Of a stretch of 64,000 bases of DNA, positions 35,172-47,168 are shown piece by piece; position 1 is the first letter of the stretch, and each line of letters begins with the position of its first letter. A program made the position numbers and the translations under genes. Source of the DNA: Plectrocnemia conspersa (Eukaryota; Arthropoda; Insecta; Trichoptera; Polycentropodidae); the NCBI GenBank assembly GCA_009617715.1, contig VTFK01000281.1:434001-498000 (forward strand), written 5' to 3'. Below the pieces are notes generated by a model, which ran no database searches, was not told the origin of the DNA, and was given only the letters and a program-made list of their open reading frames with translations.

Positions 35172-35444
35172 CTAAAAAAATAAATATCTCAGGGGATTCT
35201 GGAAAAATAAATAGCTTAGAAGAACAATAAATAAAAGTATTGTACTGATAATAATTGGCATAAATCCATGATATGTCAACACAAAAGACTTGTTAATAGT
35301 TGCGCTTTTAAATACCATATAAGCAACGTCAGATGCAAAAGCATAATCCACCTGTAACAATTCATACACAACGCCATTAGAAAGATACGTCAATCGCACA
35401 TTTGAAATTCCGCGAACTATGCCCACGAACCTAGCAGCTATCTA
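35172..35444 (-). pseudogene. Unrecognised coding-like tract with one strong membrane segment
   Basis: The open - strand tract follows a possible acceptor (TTCTTTTAG, before position 35444) and reads AARFVGIVRGISNVRLTYLS, then a soluble-looking part (VDYAFASDVAYMVFKS) and a long hydrophobic segment (FMPIIISTILLFIVLLSYLF), ending in TAG. There is no in-frame ATG at its start; the first candidate start is GTG. The layout is reminiscent of the region before the first membrane helix of insect ionotropic chemoreceptors, but the resemblance is too weak to name it. Probably a gene relic or chance. Confidence 0.2.
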
Positions 35445-37199
35445 AAAGAACGCTGCATCATCCAACGTGCGAAGTGTATATTACGCGGTACAAAACCGGA
35501 ATATAAGTACTTGACTCCACTATACATCGATGTTCGGAGAACTTAATTGACCAAATAAACATTTTAATACACGAGTTTAACACAAGTCATACAAAGACGT
35601 GTATAAATGCTCTGGCTCCAGAGAAAATTCGGATTCAAGATCAACAACGATCGTCTATTTACCTTACCTGCTTAATGATTTTGCTGATATGATAAAGAAT
35701 CGACACAATGACAATAAAAAACACATGACCTTCCCCTCTTTTCTCCATGTCAATGGAACTATTCCAACATCAATATGCGAAACTCTAAAAGGGAATAGCA
35801 AATATTAAGCAACTTTTCGATCTCATATCTAACTATATACATCGACTATTTATAACAAACGTTGCGCAATACCAAAAGGCTTTACCCATCTAATTTCGGA
35901 TCCTTTACTAAAAATGTACAACACCCGCAAGCGGTATCGCTAAATTTATAGATGTATATTTTTAGTTTTTGAGTATCCCTTAAAAGATTTTAAACGCAAT
36001 ATGAAAAAAATTAAATAATTATTAATTAATACTTATTCCACAAAGAAAACCAATTTTACAAATAATATTTTTTTAAATACTTATATTTGTGTATATCTAT
36101 ATATCTACATAGAAAATTATGTACGAAAAAGAGTGCAAAAATCTACTTAAAAAAAAAGATCAATATTCTTATAATTAATTATATATATTTATATTTAGAT
36201 GATAATTTGTATATCTCACTCTAAATTATTATTCTCTTAATCATATTCAAAACTACTTTATTTCTACTAATTATAATATATTTAATAGATAAGAAATGTT
36301 TTTTTATGCAATGCAATCAACACTTTATAAACACAAAACACTTTAAAAAAAAAAGAAACAGTCCTAAACATTTCATAACCTAATAAAAAACAACACTTTT
36401 TTAAAACGGAAAACATCTTAAAAATAAATTATTGTACTTCGAGAAAATATCCTGATTTTGGTTACAATATTTTGCTCTACTTTATTAAAATAAGTCTTGA
36501 TTCAAAGCTTTTATAATCACCTTAGCATATTTATCTTATTGACCTTATTAAATTTTTATATAAAAAAAGGCAAAGAAAAATACTAAATTCGTTTATCCGT
36601 GAAAAACAATAGTATTAACAATATTGTTACATAAAATTATTATTGTGTTTTTCTTTCATATTCAATCATCCGAACGACAAAGCCTTTGCTTCTTTGCAGT
36701 GCTTAGGTAGGATAAAACTAATATTATACGTAGCTTTAATCTTTATAACCACAAGTCCTACGAAAATATGTATATCGTTGTTCGTTCTTTGCTTCGCTCT
36801 TATATTTTAATATAATATATACAGGATAGACTGTTCTACTTTATATAAATTTAGCAAACGTGATTAAATAGAAATTACTCTGAATTTTAAGAAAGCAATC
36901 AATCTACATTTAATTGATATTTCACACCTCAGTCAAAAGGTGGGTTCACCTGGATCAAAGAGAGGATAATTAAAATTGAGAATTGAGAGAATATTCGGCA
37001 CAGATTTCATTTCGCAAAACGCGATACTGTTTACATTTTCTGAATAAGTATGAAATTTCAAATACAAATGTATACGTAAGATTAAACAGATTTAATTTAA
37101 TATAAAGAAAAGCACACAAAAGATAATCGTTAACACATCAACTTAGTAATATCGCGGCCCACATTAACTCAACAATATCAACTTGAATAAGTATAATCG
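35445..37199. other. AT-rich DNA with a moderately complex patch at 35590-35810
   Basis: On the - strand a short frame at about 35745 to 35660 (MEKRGEGHVFFIVIVSILYH) ends at a donor-like AAGCAG/GTAAGG, and a + frame covers 35599-35808. Neither is recognisable. The rest is AT-rich without content. Confidence 0.3.
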
Positions 37200-37560
37200 C
37201 GGCTTTAATGTCAGATATTGCCATATTTAGGCTTATCACAATACAACTGGTTGTGATTCAACAATGGCTTTGTAATACACGTCAAATATTTCCTTTTGAC
37301 ACGTTATCGCACCGAATGCGTACAACTATAAACATGAACTATAGACAAAGAGCTATCTTCTGGATTGTGTCTAAATTACAATTTGCGTTTATTAAAATAT
37401 CAATTACGAAAGAAACACTTTCACAAAGCTTTTCTCATACATCACTTTCGCACCCTTCAGGCAAACGTATCGACCGAAAGCTCTTACACTTAAAACTCGG
37501 CCCGTTTTCCCTTCATATATTATTCTCGTTTACAAAATGTATATTATTTCGGACGTAGAC
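37200..37560. promoter_or_regulatory. GC-raised island, candidate regulatory element
   Basis: A 116-codon + frame (37208-37558) spans the island but contains no motif, has a low-complexity His/Ser/Leu-rich second half and no splice or start context. I read the island as non-coding; a role in regulation is inferred. Confidence 0.2.
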
Positions 37561-38765
37561 CCTTTTAAAATATAATAGTTAGAGGTATATAAATGAGGAT
37601 TAACGTATAATCTAGCAAGCTGGGCATTATAAGATGGAGTTAAGATTCAAAACTAGAAAAACTCATATATAGACCTAAAAAAATTTCTGCGTTTTTAAAG
37701 CTCAGAAAACTTGTATTAATGGCAGTCAATATCATTAACAGCTAGTTCGTCGATCCTAAGCATAATCCTATAATCGACGTTCTTTTTATCTATCGATTAA
37801 TTAACTTTCAATGGCATATAAAAGAGTTTTGAACGTGCCATGAAACTGTAGAAACTGAAAGCGCAAGACGAATAAATTGATGTTTTAAAGAGGGTTCGCC
37901 AAAATCTACATCGATAACGTCTAAAATTGAGAGTTTTCCTAAATCTAATACCATTCTGTATGGTACTTGGCATTTTGCAATTCAGTTCGAAAGGATATAT
38001 AATAGTTTAATCATATGAGATTCACTTATATTTAAATTATTCCTAGAAATCGGTGTCTTCGTTTGCTAATCCAGGATTAAATTCTAACATGTGTTTTTTT
38101 TTTAAATAATGAAGATTTTATCAAATTATTTGAGAACATTCAATGACAATTAACGCATTTAGGAAGGAATGCTCCATCACGTATGATATTGGAATATTTA
38201 TATTTTATAAAAGCTTTAAACACTGGTGTTTTTGAAAAATAAATTGAAAGTTAAACCAGATCTAAGAATAAAATCATGACCTTTTCAAAATCTAAAGATA
38301 TTAGTATATATGAAACATAATATACTGTTCGATTTTAATTTTATTTATTTATAAATTTGTAATAGTAAATGTATCTTTATTATAATATATGAAAACTGTA
38401 TAAAAAAATTAATTTGATATGACAAAATATGTGATAGCTACTTTAGTAGGTCACGAAGTAAAAGTATAAAAATAACCGGATTGCGAAGATAAAAGTTTGG
38501 AAAACGCTGATCTGGCGCATAAAACACTAAGAAAATATGATTAAAGAGCTTTTTAAGCTGATCATAAAAATTCAAAGCTGCAAATATCTAAACTAATATT
38601 TAAATAAAATAATTTTAATACTATATTACATATTGTTTTTTATAAAATATATTAAGTTGTAAAGCCGCCTTTTTCTGGCTATATTTGATCAAAATCCCAC
38701 TAAAATATTCGATGATATATATATATATATATATACATATGTCACATACAATATTCACTTTATGA

Positions 38766-39163
38766 TCGTGCACAATACTTCCGACATCAAATATTCATGA
38801 AACAAAAATTCAATTTGAAATACTTTACAAAGTGAACCAAATCGATATTGAAAGCATTTCATATCATGTGTACGCACTTGCGTGTATATTTTATAAAGAT
38901 GAGTCTTATATAACTCAGGATTCAACAATAACATAAAAATGATTGAACCTAAGTGGCTTCTGGATATTTCAAATATCTCTGTCATCCAAGCTTGTAAAAA
39001 AATATATTTACATTGTATGAACAATTTTATCAGGAGCAGACACGACCTTAAATTACTAAGCAACAAAGATACGTTCATTAACGAGCTCAAGTTAAGTATC
39101 ATTATCGTCGACTATGCAAATGCATATTCTTTTATTAATACGTTAGTATCTGACATAATCTGA
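38766..39163 (+). pseudogene. Possible frameshifted coding relic
   Basis: Two + frames abut: 57 open codons ending in TAA at 38934-38936 (with VNQIDIESISYHVYALAC and DESYITQDSTIT) and a second frame from ATG 38939 to 39163 (with MIEPKWLLDISN and an RSRHDLKLLSNKD stretch). Together they read like one 130-residue protein with a shift. A 115-codon frame is also open on the other strand, which weakens the case. No family is recognised. Confidence 0.15.
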
Positions 39164-39879
39164 TGAACAACAAATAGCATACAACGCAAACGCCAACGAC
39201 AACACCATTGTTTAGATCAGCGCTCAGACTTCGTGAGGCGGTAGAAAGGAAAGAATTAAGAGTAAGTATTTTTATAAATATAATACGATAATTAAATTTG
39301 CCATTTAGCGTTTTAATTAAATTGTATAAAATATGATATGATGCTAAAATTTAATTTACGGCGCATTTAAAGAACGAAATGTACCCATTGTTAAAAATCG
39401 TTTTTGTCATTAATACGAGTGTGAGACAATGACATGAATCAATGAATCATCATTTTTTTACCCTATATAAGTCAGAACGCAACCTTAGAAAGCTTAGTTT
39501 CCCTTCACATATACTTTCTACTTATAAACACATACTATCTCTTTTTACTCTTTACTTTATATATAACTCATTACTACTTTTTACTTCATTTGGCCAACTT
39601 TTTACTTTGCTTGTCCTGATCTCGCGGTAAAATAATAAAATATAAGCTATAATATACATGCATATGTATATGTATAAAAATATCATAAACTTAATTTCAT
39701 TTTATTTTATTTAAAATAAATTGTTAAGATCCATTAGTATAATGATGATTAAAAATATTTAAACACATTCATTTTCCAAATGTACTGATAAATATTAAAT
39801 AAACTAAAATTTATGATATGCTATGAAAAAATGGCTGCTCACATGGTAAAATTTACTCACTCTCTAAAGCACACAAAAA

Positions 39880-40370
39880 TTCCATTACCAATGAGGTGTT
39901 TCAAAATGGAAAAAAACACCTCTTCGATGTAGGCGTATTACGTAGACTTTTCCACGAAGGCTTTATTGCCGAACCTCGGGGGGTATGAAATTATTTCACG
40001 GCGTTTACGTCTCGGTCGTAAAAACCCCACGATGACTTTTACTGGTTAAGCTTTAAACCCCTTTGCAGATCAGTGATTAAGCAGGTAAGATCCTGGGTTG
40101 GGCTGTTTACGAATTAACGCACCCTAACTTATCTAATATATATTATATAGTATTGGATTAAGGAGCGAGACGCAATGAGTATCGTAATGTTTGAAAACCG
40201 CCTCTAGGCCCAATCAACGGGGCTAATCCTCATTTATTAATGCAAGAAGTTCTAATTGCTATCCTCAGAGAGTTTTGCTTGCATTCTAAACGAGACATTT
40301 CAACCGAATTATCCTTGAGGAAATTATAGAACAATCGACCTGAATAGTAAGTGGTAATGGTGATATGAAG
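39880..40370. promoter_or_regulatory. GC-raised island, candidate regulatory element
   Basis: A long island with many CpG sites and stops in every frame. It precedes the left copy of the inverted duplication by about 600 bp but is not part of it. Confidence 0.25.
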
Positions 40371-40950
40371 AGCGGTCTCATTAAATTAAAATATAATTTA
40401 GTCAATTTGGTCTCGATAGGAAACGTTTGTTCAAGCGCCATATTGTTAATTTATATTTAAACTAGATACCTAATTTGTCAATTTATGATTGATTGTTTTT
40501 GGCAAAGGGCAAAAAAATATATTTGTTCATTTGTGTCTCTTTAATTAAATATTTTTGATCAAACATTGAGTGTAAAGTTTATTTATTGATTTCTATAAAT
40601 AATAAAATCAATATCGGTTGTATATAAACTCGTATTATCTATACAACAAACACTTAATATTATAATACTGTGATGTACCAGAGTTTAGCACACACGTTTA
40701 TTTAAGTTTAAATTTATATTTAGATATTGATACGTGATGGACCGTTTCTGCTTTGGTTTTCCGTCGTCGTCATTAATCTAAAGCTAACTATTGACGATTT
40801 ATTGTGACAACCTGACTAGACCAAATCTGACAATTGCAATGAAAAGACTGTTTTTTCTAGACTTTTTGATTTGAATTAGTACTGAGGCTGTATCGATTCT
40901 GCGTGAACTTTACTCGTAGCGAACTCAAGAGGTAAAATAATTAATAATAA

Positions 40951-40990
40951 CTAGCTTCGGTACCTCACTATCGTAAGGTACCGAAGCTAG
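40951..40990. repeat. Perfect 15-bp hairpin at the edge of the left duplicated segment
   Basis: CTAGCTTCGGTACCT (40951-40965) and AGGTACCGAAGCTAG (40976-40990) are exact reverse complements around a 10-base loop. The right-hand arm matches the right copy of the duplication at about 57786-57805; the left-hand arm replaces the pogo-like end expected at this place, so the fold-back arose after or during rearrangement. Confidence 0.95.
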
Positions 40991-42650
40991 CGAGTGTGCG
41001 AATACCGGACCCTTAATTTTTTAGGTATAAATATTGATATTTTTAAATATATTTTATAATTGAATGGTTCAAATTAGACATTATTATTTAAGATTTTCAA
41101 TGATAGTCAAAATGTTTCAATCTATAAAAACTACTTAATATTTTCAATTTATTTGAAAATAGGTTTACAACTTGACTAAATATTTCCAGAAGAAATCATT
41201 TTATGTCATTTAACGTAAGGATTTAAAATTTAGATATTTAATGATAAATCATATATTAACCGGCTCATGGAACCAATGAATATATTTCGGTATACTGAAA
41301 TTTCGTTATATTGAATGTAAGAAAGATGATATTTTTTTATTTTATTTTTAATTACCATATTACTACAGCATCAAAATAACCTCTTATCAGGTTGAGAGAT
41401 CGTTTTTTGTCTATTTTTAAGGATACTGGATGAAACACAATAAAATTTGTGAATATAATGTTTAATAAAAAAAGTTTGAGGGTCAGCGAAACACCTGTAA
41501 TGTCGCTTTTGAACACATCTGGCACACGCCAAGTCAAGAACGAACTGAATTCAGAGAAATATTCTGTTGTTAAAGTTGTAGCGTCATTCTTAAATTCAAA
41601 TCAAAATATTTCGTTATACTGAGATCAGTCTTCGTTACAATGAAAACATTTGTATGAAAGTTTTTCATACAAAAGTTTTTCGGGGACAAATTGAAGATTC
41701 GTTATACTGGGAATTTCGTTATTTCGATATTCGTTACAAAAAAATTTCACTGTATTTTTTAAATATAAAATATTTAGTCTCTATTAGGGTATATTTGGAT
41801 ATGCTATTATATATATGATATTTAAAATAAATAAATCTATTGACGCTACAACACAATCGATCACCTATAGTTAGTGCAATGTAAACGATTTTAAATCATT
41901 TGTGTTTTAGCGTATTTTAGGTGTTTGAGGGCCCGTTTTAACGCTGCATATAACACAAATTTATCATTAATTTAAATTTTAGCAATAAGAACGTTTTTTA
42001 GTAACACCATAAGTTATTTATTATTAAAAAAAATTATATGTTTTATGTGTAACTATCACAATCACAATCATTGTCACGCAATCGTCGTGAAAGATAGTAT
42101 CCCCAAATATCAATAGATAAAAAAATCATTTATACGGTTTGATCGACATTAACCTCAATCTTCATACATACTAAGTATATATTACATGTTCACGTTTAAA
42201 ACGTACACAATTTAGTCTAATTTAACGTAAATGTGCATTAAATCGAAAGCAATGATAATGTTTATGTATTATAAAAGGAAAAACTCACTTTTCGGCCTCG
42301 GAGAATTTGAAGATTTCATTACGAAGATTGTTTTATGATTGTTCATCTAGTTTAATCAATGTATTTTTATAATCCTTACACACATTATGTATATATTTCA
42401 TTTTCATAGTTATAACATACCTAGTTAATTTGCAATCTGATTATTTATATTCAGTTAAATGAGGAATTAATGAAAATTATTGTCGCGTAGCAAAATTTTA
42501 TTATTAAATAATAATTATTTAAAACTGTTGTCACGGTACTGTCGGCCATCTTGTTTTATATTTGAATGCTTATTTTTCATTGGTCGAAACAACAGAACGC
42601 ATTACCGGTGTCTCAGAAAGCAATGAAGTAAATTCAATTTTTATTTTTAT
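40966..42650. repeat. Left copy of a large inverted duplication
   Basis: Matches the reverse complement of 56040-57806 over almost its whole length, at roughly 85-90 percent identity where aligned by eye. Clear shared blocks: TGTGCGAATACCGGACCC, AAAATTTAGATATTTAATGA, the block around 41350-41640, and 42060-42560. Relative to the right copy it holds about 340 extra bases (about 41660-42003), and it lacks a stretch of about 400 bases present there at about 56650-57030. It carries pogo-like terminal sequence ending at 41752. Confidence 0.9.
40976..41752. mobile_element. Pogo/Tigger-like element remnant in the left copy
   Basis: The segment ends ATTCGTTACAAAAAAATTTCACTG followed by TA at 41753-41754; read inward this is CAGTGAAA followed by repeats of TTCGTTAT/ATAACGAA words, the hallmark of pogo/Tigger ends with TA targets. 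The opposite end is missing here but the same boundary (CACTG then TA at about 57869) is kept in the right region. The 61-codon frame on the - strand (41352-41537) has no recognisable transposase motif. Probably non-autonomous. Confidence 0.5.
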
Positions 42651-44059
42651 TTTAATTTGTGCGTCCGGACGCTGCTAAGAACAATTATATATAAGATAAG
42701 TATTAAAATACTCAATATAAAATCAGATTCTTACTGCTACGTCCAGCTTATATATTATAAGAGAAATAGAATGAGATCAACAACTCCCATCTTATTCGTT
42801 TTCTGTTCTAATACATATAGAATGATTTGGTGGTGCTGAAAGTTTTTCATTTTAATATATTTTAATTCCAGAGATACATACGCATGGATTTTTTTTAAAT
42901 ACGTTTATTTTAATAATACAAATAATTTTCAGCATAAATTAAGTCTTATCATTTATATGTTTCAAAGACACAATAAAATGTTCACGAGACATCTCTTAGT
43001 TCATATTTTGTATGTGTAACGTTGTTCAAATAGCTGTTGTACCCATTGCAATGTGTGCTTAAAATTTTACATTCACGAGATACCATTAAATATATACTTC
43101 GTTTGTTCACTGTTGGTATTTCATTCTACTCCATACCATATTTTTTTCAAACGATTTATAAATATACTATATGTATGTATGTTAAACCAATATGTACATA
43201 CATGTATTAATAACATACATATGGACTACAAAATATAATTTCTTTTATTTAATGTTTGCTGAAATAAACTTATTGTTTTAATAATTAATTCTGAAACTCT
43301 TTCAAACATATATTAAAATATAAAACTTTCGTTCGGTTTTATACTCGCATTTTATAGCTTTACTAATGTTTATTATGTATAAATCTGAATTTTTATAAAA
43401 CTTACTTAATAACGGTTTGCTCGGGATCTGGCAGATTTTTATGATAATTTAATAATCTCAGAGTTTATTTTGAAAATAAAAAATCTTTTTTATTCTTTAA
43501 AGAGTTATTAAATTGAAAGCGACTCACATACAAACATAACAATCACAAACAATACTTGTTCTTGTAACTATCTTTGCATTACTTCCAAGGAAAACTGTTA
43601 TAATTCAATCTAATTTTTCTTAAACTTTTAAGATGTTTTATTATCATAAGTTTAGAAGCTCTTAAAAACTATATGCTTTATACAGGTTGGCGTAAAAGTT
43701 ACATTCCATTTTAAAAACCTAATTTATTTTTAATTTATATTTTTTTAAATATTGAATAAGAATTTAAAAGAATTTTATTTTGAGCACAATCATTTAATTA
43801 AGCTAACAACGACCATATTGTTGCTAGTATATAGTCCCTCAAGACACACCCTCCAAAGTATCATTTAACCTGAAACTGCAGAATTTGCGCTTATTAAAAT
43901 TTAAGAGTTGAACACCAACATCAGCTGCATCTCCTTAAACGCAATCATACTGCCACGAGATTCCTACGATGCTCTCGCAAAAACTCTCATTTATACTTTG
44001 AGATATATTACAAGATTTTGATTATGATTGAGTCATCTATAAAAAAACGTTTAAAATCA
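42651..44059. other. AT-rich intergenic DNA
   Basis: No gene seen. A sequence at about 43683 (CAGGTTGGCGTAAAAGTTA) resembles mariner ends, but no matching second end was found. Confidence 0.5.
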
Positions 44060-44820
44060 CCGCCATAACATTCATAAAATGACACCAATTCAACGTCGCC
44101 ATGGCTGTCGTAAGCGACTTGTGCCTTTGTATTTTTTAATAACAATAGCTGGCATTATGGTCGTGTGTTACTCCAAGGTGTTCTGGCATATAAAGGATTA
44201 AATACAGTCTGGTGCGGATTATTGGACTTAATGTTTTTAAAGATTGTTGAGATGACTAAAAAAAATATCATCATTTCTTACCACAGGTCGCCACTAGTTG
44301 CAACCATGCAGTATAATCAAAGCAAAGCACATACAACAAAGGCGAATTACATTCCACTTTTCATTATCGATTGCCTCCTTGCGTAAGAAATCTCGGCACG
44401 GCTTTTTGTTTATTTTTTCTGACCATTTACCCCCTTATAGTTTACGGCGCGTAGTACAATGGCGGACCAAGTTTTCAAAAGTAGCTGAACTCAGGCCGAT
44501 TGTCGGCGTATCAATGTTTCCGAGATAGATTGGTTTTGTAACTTAATTTAGCTTCGTTTAGGCCGCTACTTTGGGTGGTGGGATTTGTAATAAATTTGTG
44601 GTATTAGTACGGCCCGAATTGGTTTCGTGTCGGAATGAAATTGCGGCATAAGCCGTATCTACCCTGTATGTATGCCAGATACTCTCGTATGCGGCCGACG
44701 ACATCTGTCCGCCAACGATACCAATTCAAACAAGTGGTTTAATTTCAATTCGATACTGGCATAAACTGATATAGGATGCAAGACACAAACGCTCTTTGAC
44801 CTGTCTTCAGCTCACGCTAA
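44060..44820. promoter_or_regulatory. Long GC-raised island
   Basis: One of the longest islands in the window, rich in CpG (for example CGGCCCGAATTGG and GCGGCCGACGACATC). Apart from the small ORF at its left edge, the frames at 44165-44386 and 44298-44528 overlap and show no protein character. Could be a promoter/first-exon region or a cluster of conserved regulatory elements. Confidence 0.3.
44079..44201 (+). CDS. Candidate 40-residue membrane microprotein or first exon of a type II membrane protein
   Basis: Starts at ATG 44079 and ends in TAA. The product has a strongly basic N-terminus (RRHGCRKR at 6-13), one membrane segment (LVPLYFLITIAGIMVVCY, 14-31) and a short polar tail ending WHIKD. 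This layout is that of small inner-membrane mitochondrial proteins or of the cytoplasmic/TM start of Golgi type II enzymes. I do not recognise the family. It lies at the left edge of a GC-raised island. An AAG/GTGTTC site within it could be a weak donor. It is too short to exclude chance. Confidence 0.3.
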   Translation: MTPIQRRHGCRKRLVPLYFLITIAGIMVVCYSKVFWHIKD

Positions 44821-44947
44821 TACAGAGTGATTCACTTAATAAAAATTAAATTTATTAACATGATATTTAAAAAATCATTGCCGTTGAATGTCAATTATTT
44901 TTTTTTTTTTAAATGATTATTTAAATTTTGGATTATATGTCAATATA

Positions 44948-45326
44948 TTAAACTAATACATATTTTCTAAAATCATGCTCAAATTTCCTCGGCGTCCAAG
45001 GCGTCCTTCCTAGTGCGACTCTCGTCTTCCTCCGTCTGCTTGCGTCTCCGCCACATATTACTGTTTGGCGATTCACAGATGAGGATATTGGTGGGCCAAT
45101 TGCATCGCTTCTTGAATACACCCATGAAATGTGTTTACATCTTAAAAGTGACTTGATAAGATGGCCGCTCCAACGACCGTTAACAAAAAAGGCTAGAAAT
45201 AGCAACATTTATTTTGCATGGATTAGATCACGTCTATTGCGCATCCTATCCAAACAAAGAGTAGTTCTTTGGGTACTTCAGTGTGATGTGCTAATTGGTG
45301 GTCCGTTAAATATTAAAAATAAATAA
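44948..45326. promoter_or_regulatory. GC-raised island with open frames on both strands
   Basis: The - frame (44948-45208) has a basic part (GGDASRRRKTRVALGRTPWT) and the + frame (45129-45326) an Arg/Leu-rich part; they overlap only partly and neither is recognised. I read the island as non-coding with low certainty. Confidence 0.2.
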
Positions 45327-45879
45327 TGAAATTGTTGTCCCAGGATTTCTCTTCCATTGCTAGGCCTTACTTTAGAAACAAGTTAATATTTATTTTCTTT
45401 TGTTCGATTTGTTCGTTTAAATGACCAAAGATGTGAAATAACCCCAGTGTACTATACCAAAAATAAATAATTTTTATATTATAGAAAATATCTACTTCTA
45501 TTTTATTATAAGAGAAATGCAAACAAAATTTAAATATAAATCATATTATTTAATTTTTTTACAGAAGAAATCAAAGCCGATATCTAATAAGAAAATTGAA
45601 TTTAAATGTCATAAATGTATTTATATAAAAAATCAATGAATAAAATATTTACGATCGCAATAAAGAATATATCTAAGTCACAAAGGAGTCGCTTACCATT
45701 AAAAGTTCTAATCTATTATTGAGAGTGCTCTTGTTAGCGCTTGAATAAAGCACAAGTATCTTAATATTTTATTTTATCAAATTTTTAATCAATTTAAAAC
45801 ATGAAAGAGTTTTCGGTGGTGTATGAATTTGGTCAGAGCAATAGTAGTACGTTGATGTAGTCGTTCCTCTTGTAAAAAA

Positions 45880-46420
45880 ACTCAACCTACACACTTAAAG
45901 TGTCCTACGCCAAGTTCAAATATATCCTGGGGTGGAAGCAACAAGTTTTTTTGTCATTTTCTTTTGTTGGCTGTTTTCATCCGATTTCCCCGGAGGCGTT
46001 TTTCTTGCGCGTGTACAGTCTGAATCGTCAATTTTCCGCACTCTCCTCCATGTGTGCTATCATAACCCAGATAACACGTAAAATGCGATGCATCAAAAGA
46101 AACCGCAAATCATTCTGATTCAACCGACCAAATCGCAAAGTTCGCCAACTCCAAATGGGCATCGCCTCTAATTATATCTTCTACAGAAAATTTCGAATGG
46201 CTTAATAATTCATTTCGGTCAAAATTGAATAATAAACCGTCGGGGCTGAATGCCAGCCAAAGAAGCGTGCAAACCTCAGAATCGAAAAACTTCGACAAAG
46301 CTTCGACTAACTTTTAATTGGCGCGGGATGTAAAACGCGAAAACGCTTTGAGACACGTTTTTCAAAAATTATCGTAATAATGCGTTCGCGTTATCGTTGT
46401 GTATTATGTGAAGAAAAACG
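45880..46420. promoter_or_regulatory. GC-raised island
   Basis: CpG-rich stretch (GGCGCGGGATGTAAAACGCG near 46320). Short frames at 45900-46118 (+) and 46110-46298 (-) have no family features. Candidate regulatory element. Confidence 0.25.
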
Positions 46421-47132
46421 CATTAACCTTATATTATCAGCTATAAGAAACCTAATAGAACCACTCTTGTGAAAGTGAAATTCGACAATGTGTTTTAAAT
46501 TCTGAAGTGTGTTAAACAAACTGACGTAAAAACATTTATCAAACAACCGATCAAAATAACTTGAACACGATAGATAATTTAGGGGTTGAAAAATATATAC
46601 AGCTTCAAAATATATGTACTAGATAATCTCAATGTACTATGTTTATCATTACACTATTATACAATAAAGATAAATGGCTTTGTCAGTGTCATTGTGTCAG
46701 CTTGATATTGGTTATTAGAATTTAAAAGTATTGCCATTAAAACCCACTAAGTCAAGAAAGCTATTGTAGCTAGGGATAAAATACAATTTATTTTATTGAT
46801 TAAAATTCATGACGCATTGGGAATACTTTGATGGCCAGATTTATAACTATTCTTTTAAACATTTCGCCGAAAAAGTTTTATTCATACTCAATTATTTAAC
46901 AATATTTTAAGAGTTTAAATGTTAAAAATGATTTATGTTCATATTTTTTTAAATTAACTAGTTAGATTTGCGGTTTGATTCATCCTAAAATTTTAATTAA
47001 TATTTAATTTATATAAAATATATTTTAAACACTAGGTTACCCATTTTTTTAATCAAGATAAATTTATTTTAATAACAAAATAATTTAAAATTTAAATAAA
47101 AATCTGCGTCGGCAGATATATGATCCAAATGA

Positions 47133-47168
47133 GATGATGACTTCAACATCGAAGGTCGAAACGTTGCC
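47133..47168 (+). other. Hammerhead-like / Penelope-type sequence motif
   Basis: The order GATGAT, GACTTC, six-base loop, GAAGGTC, GAAACGTTGC resembles the CUGAUGA-stem-GAAAC core of hammerhead ribozymes as they occur at the ends of Penelope-like retroelements. One base is bulged in the stem and the leading CUGA is not intact (GAGATGATGA). No stem III with a cleavage site was identified and no Penelope reverse transcriptase is nearby. Treat as a motif to test. Confidence 0.2.

Noticed and set aside
37208..37558. 116-codon + frame as a gene
   Set aside because: No motif, no start context, low-complexity second half; more likely an open stretch in a GC-raised island.
43681..43720. Mariner-type terminal repeat (CAGGTTGGCGTAAAAGTTA)
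   Set aside because: No partner end and no transposase trace nearby.
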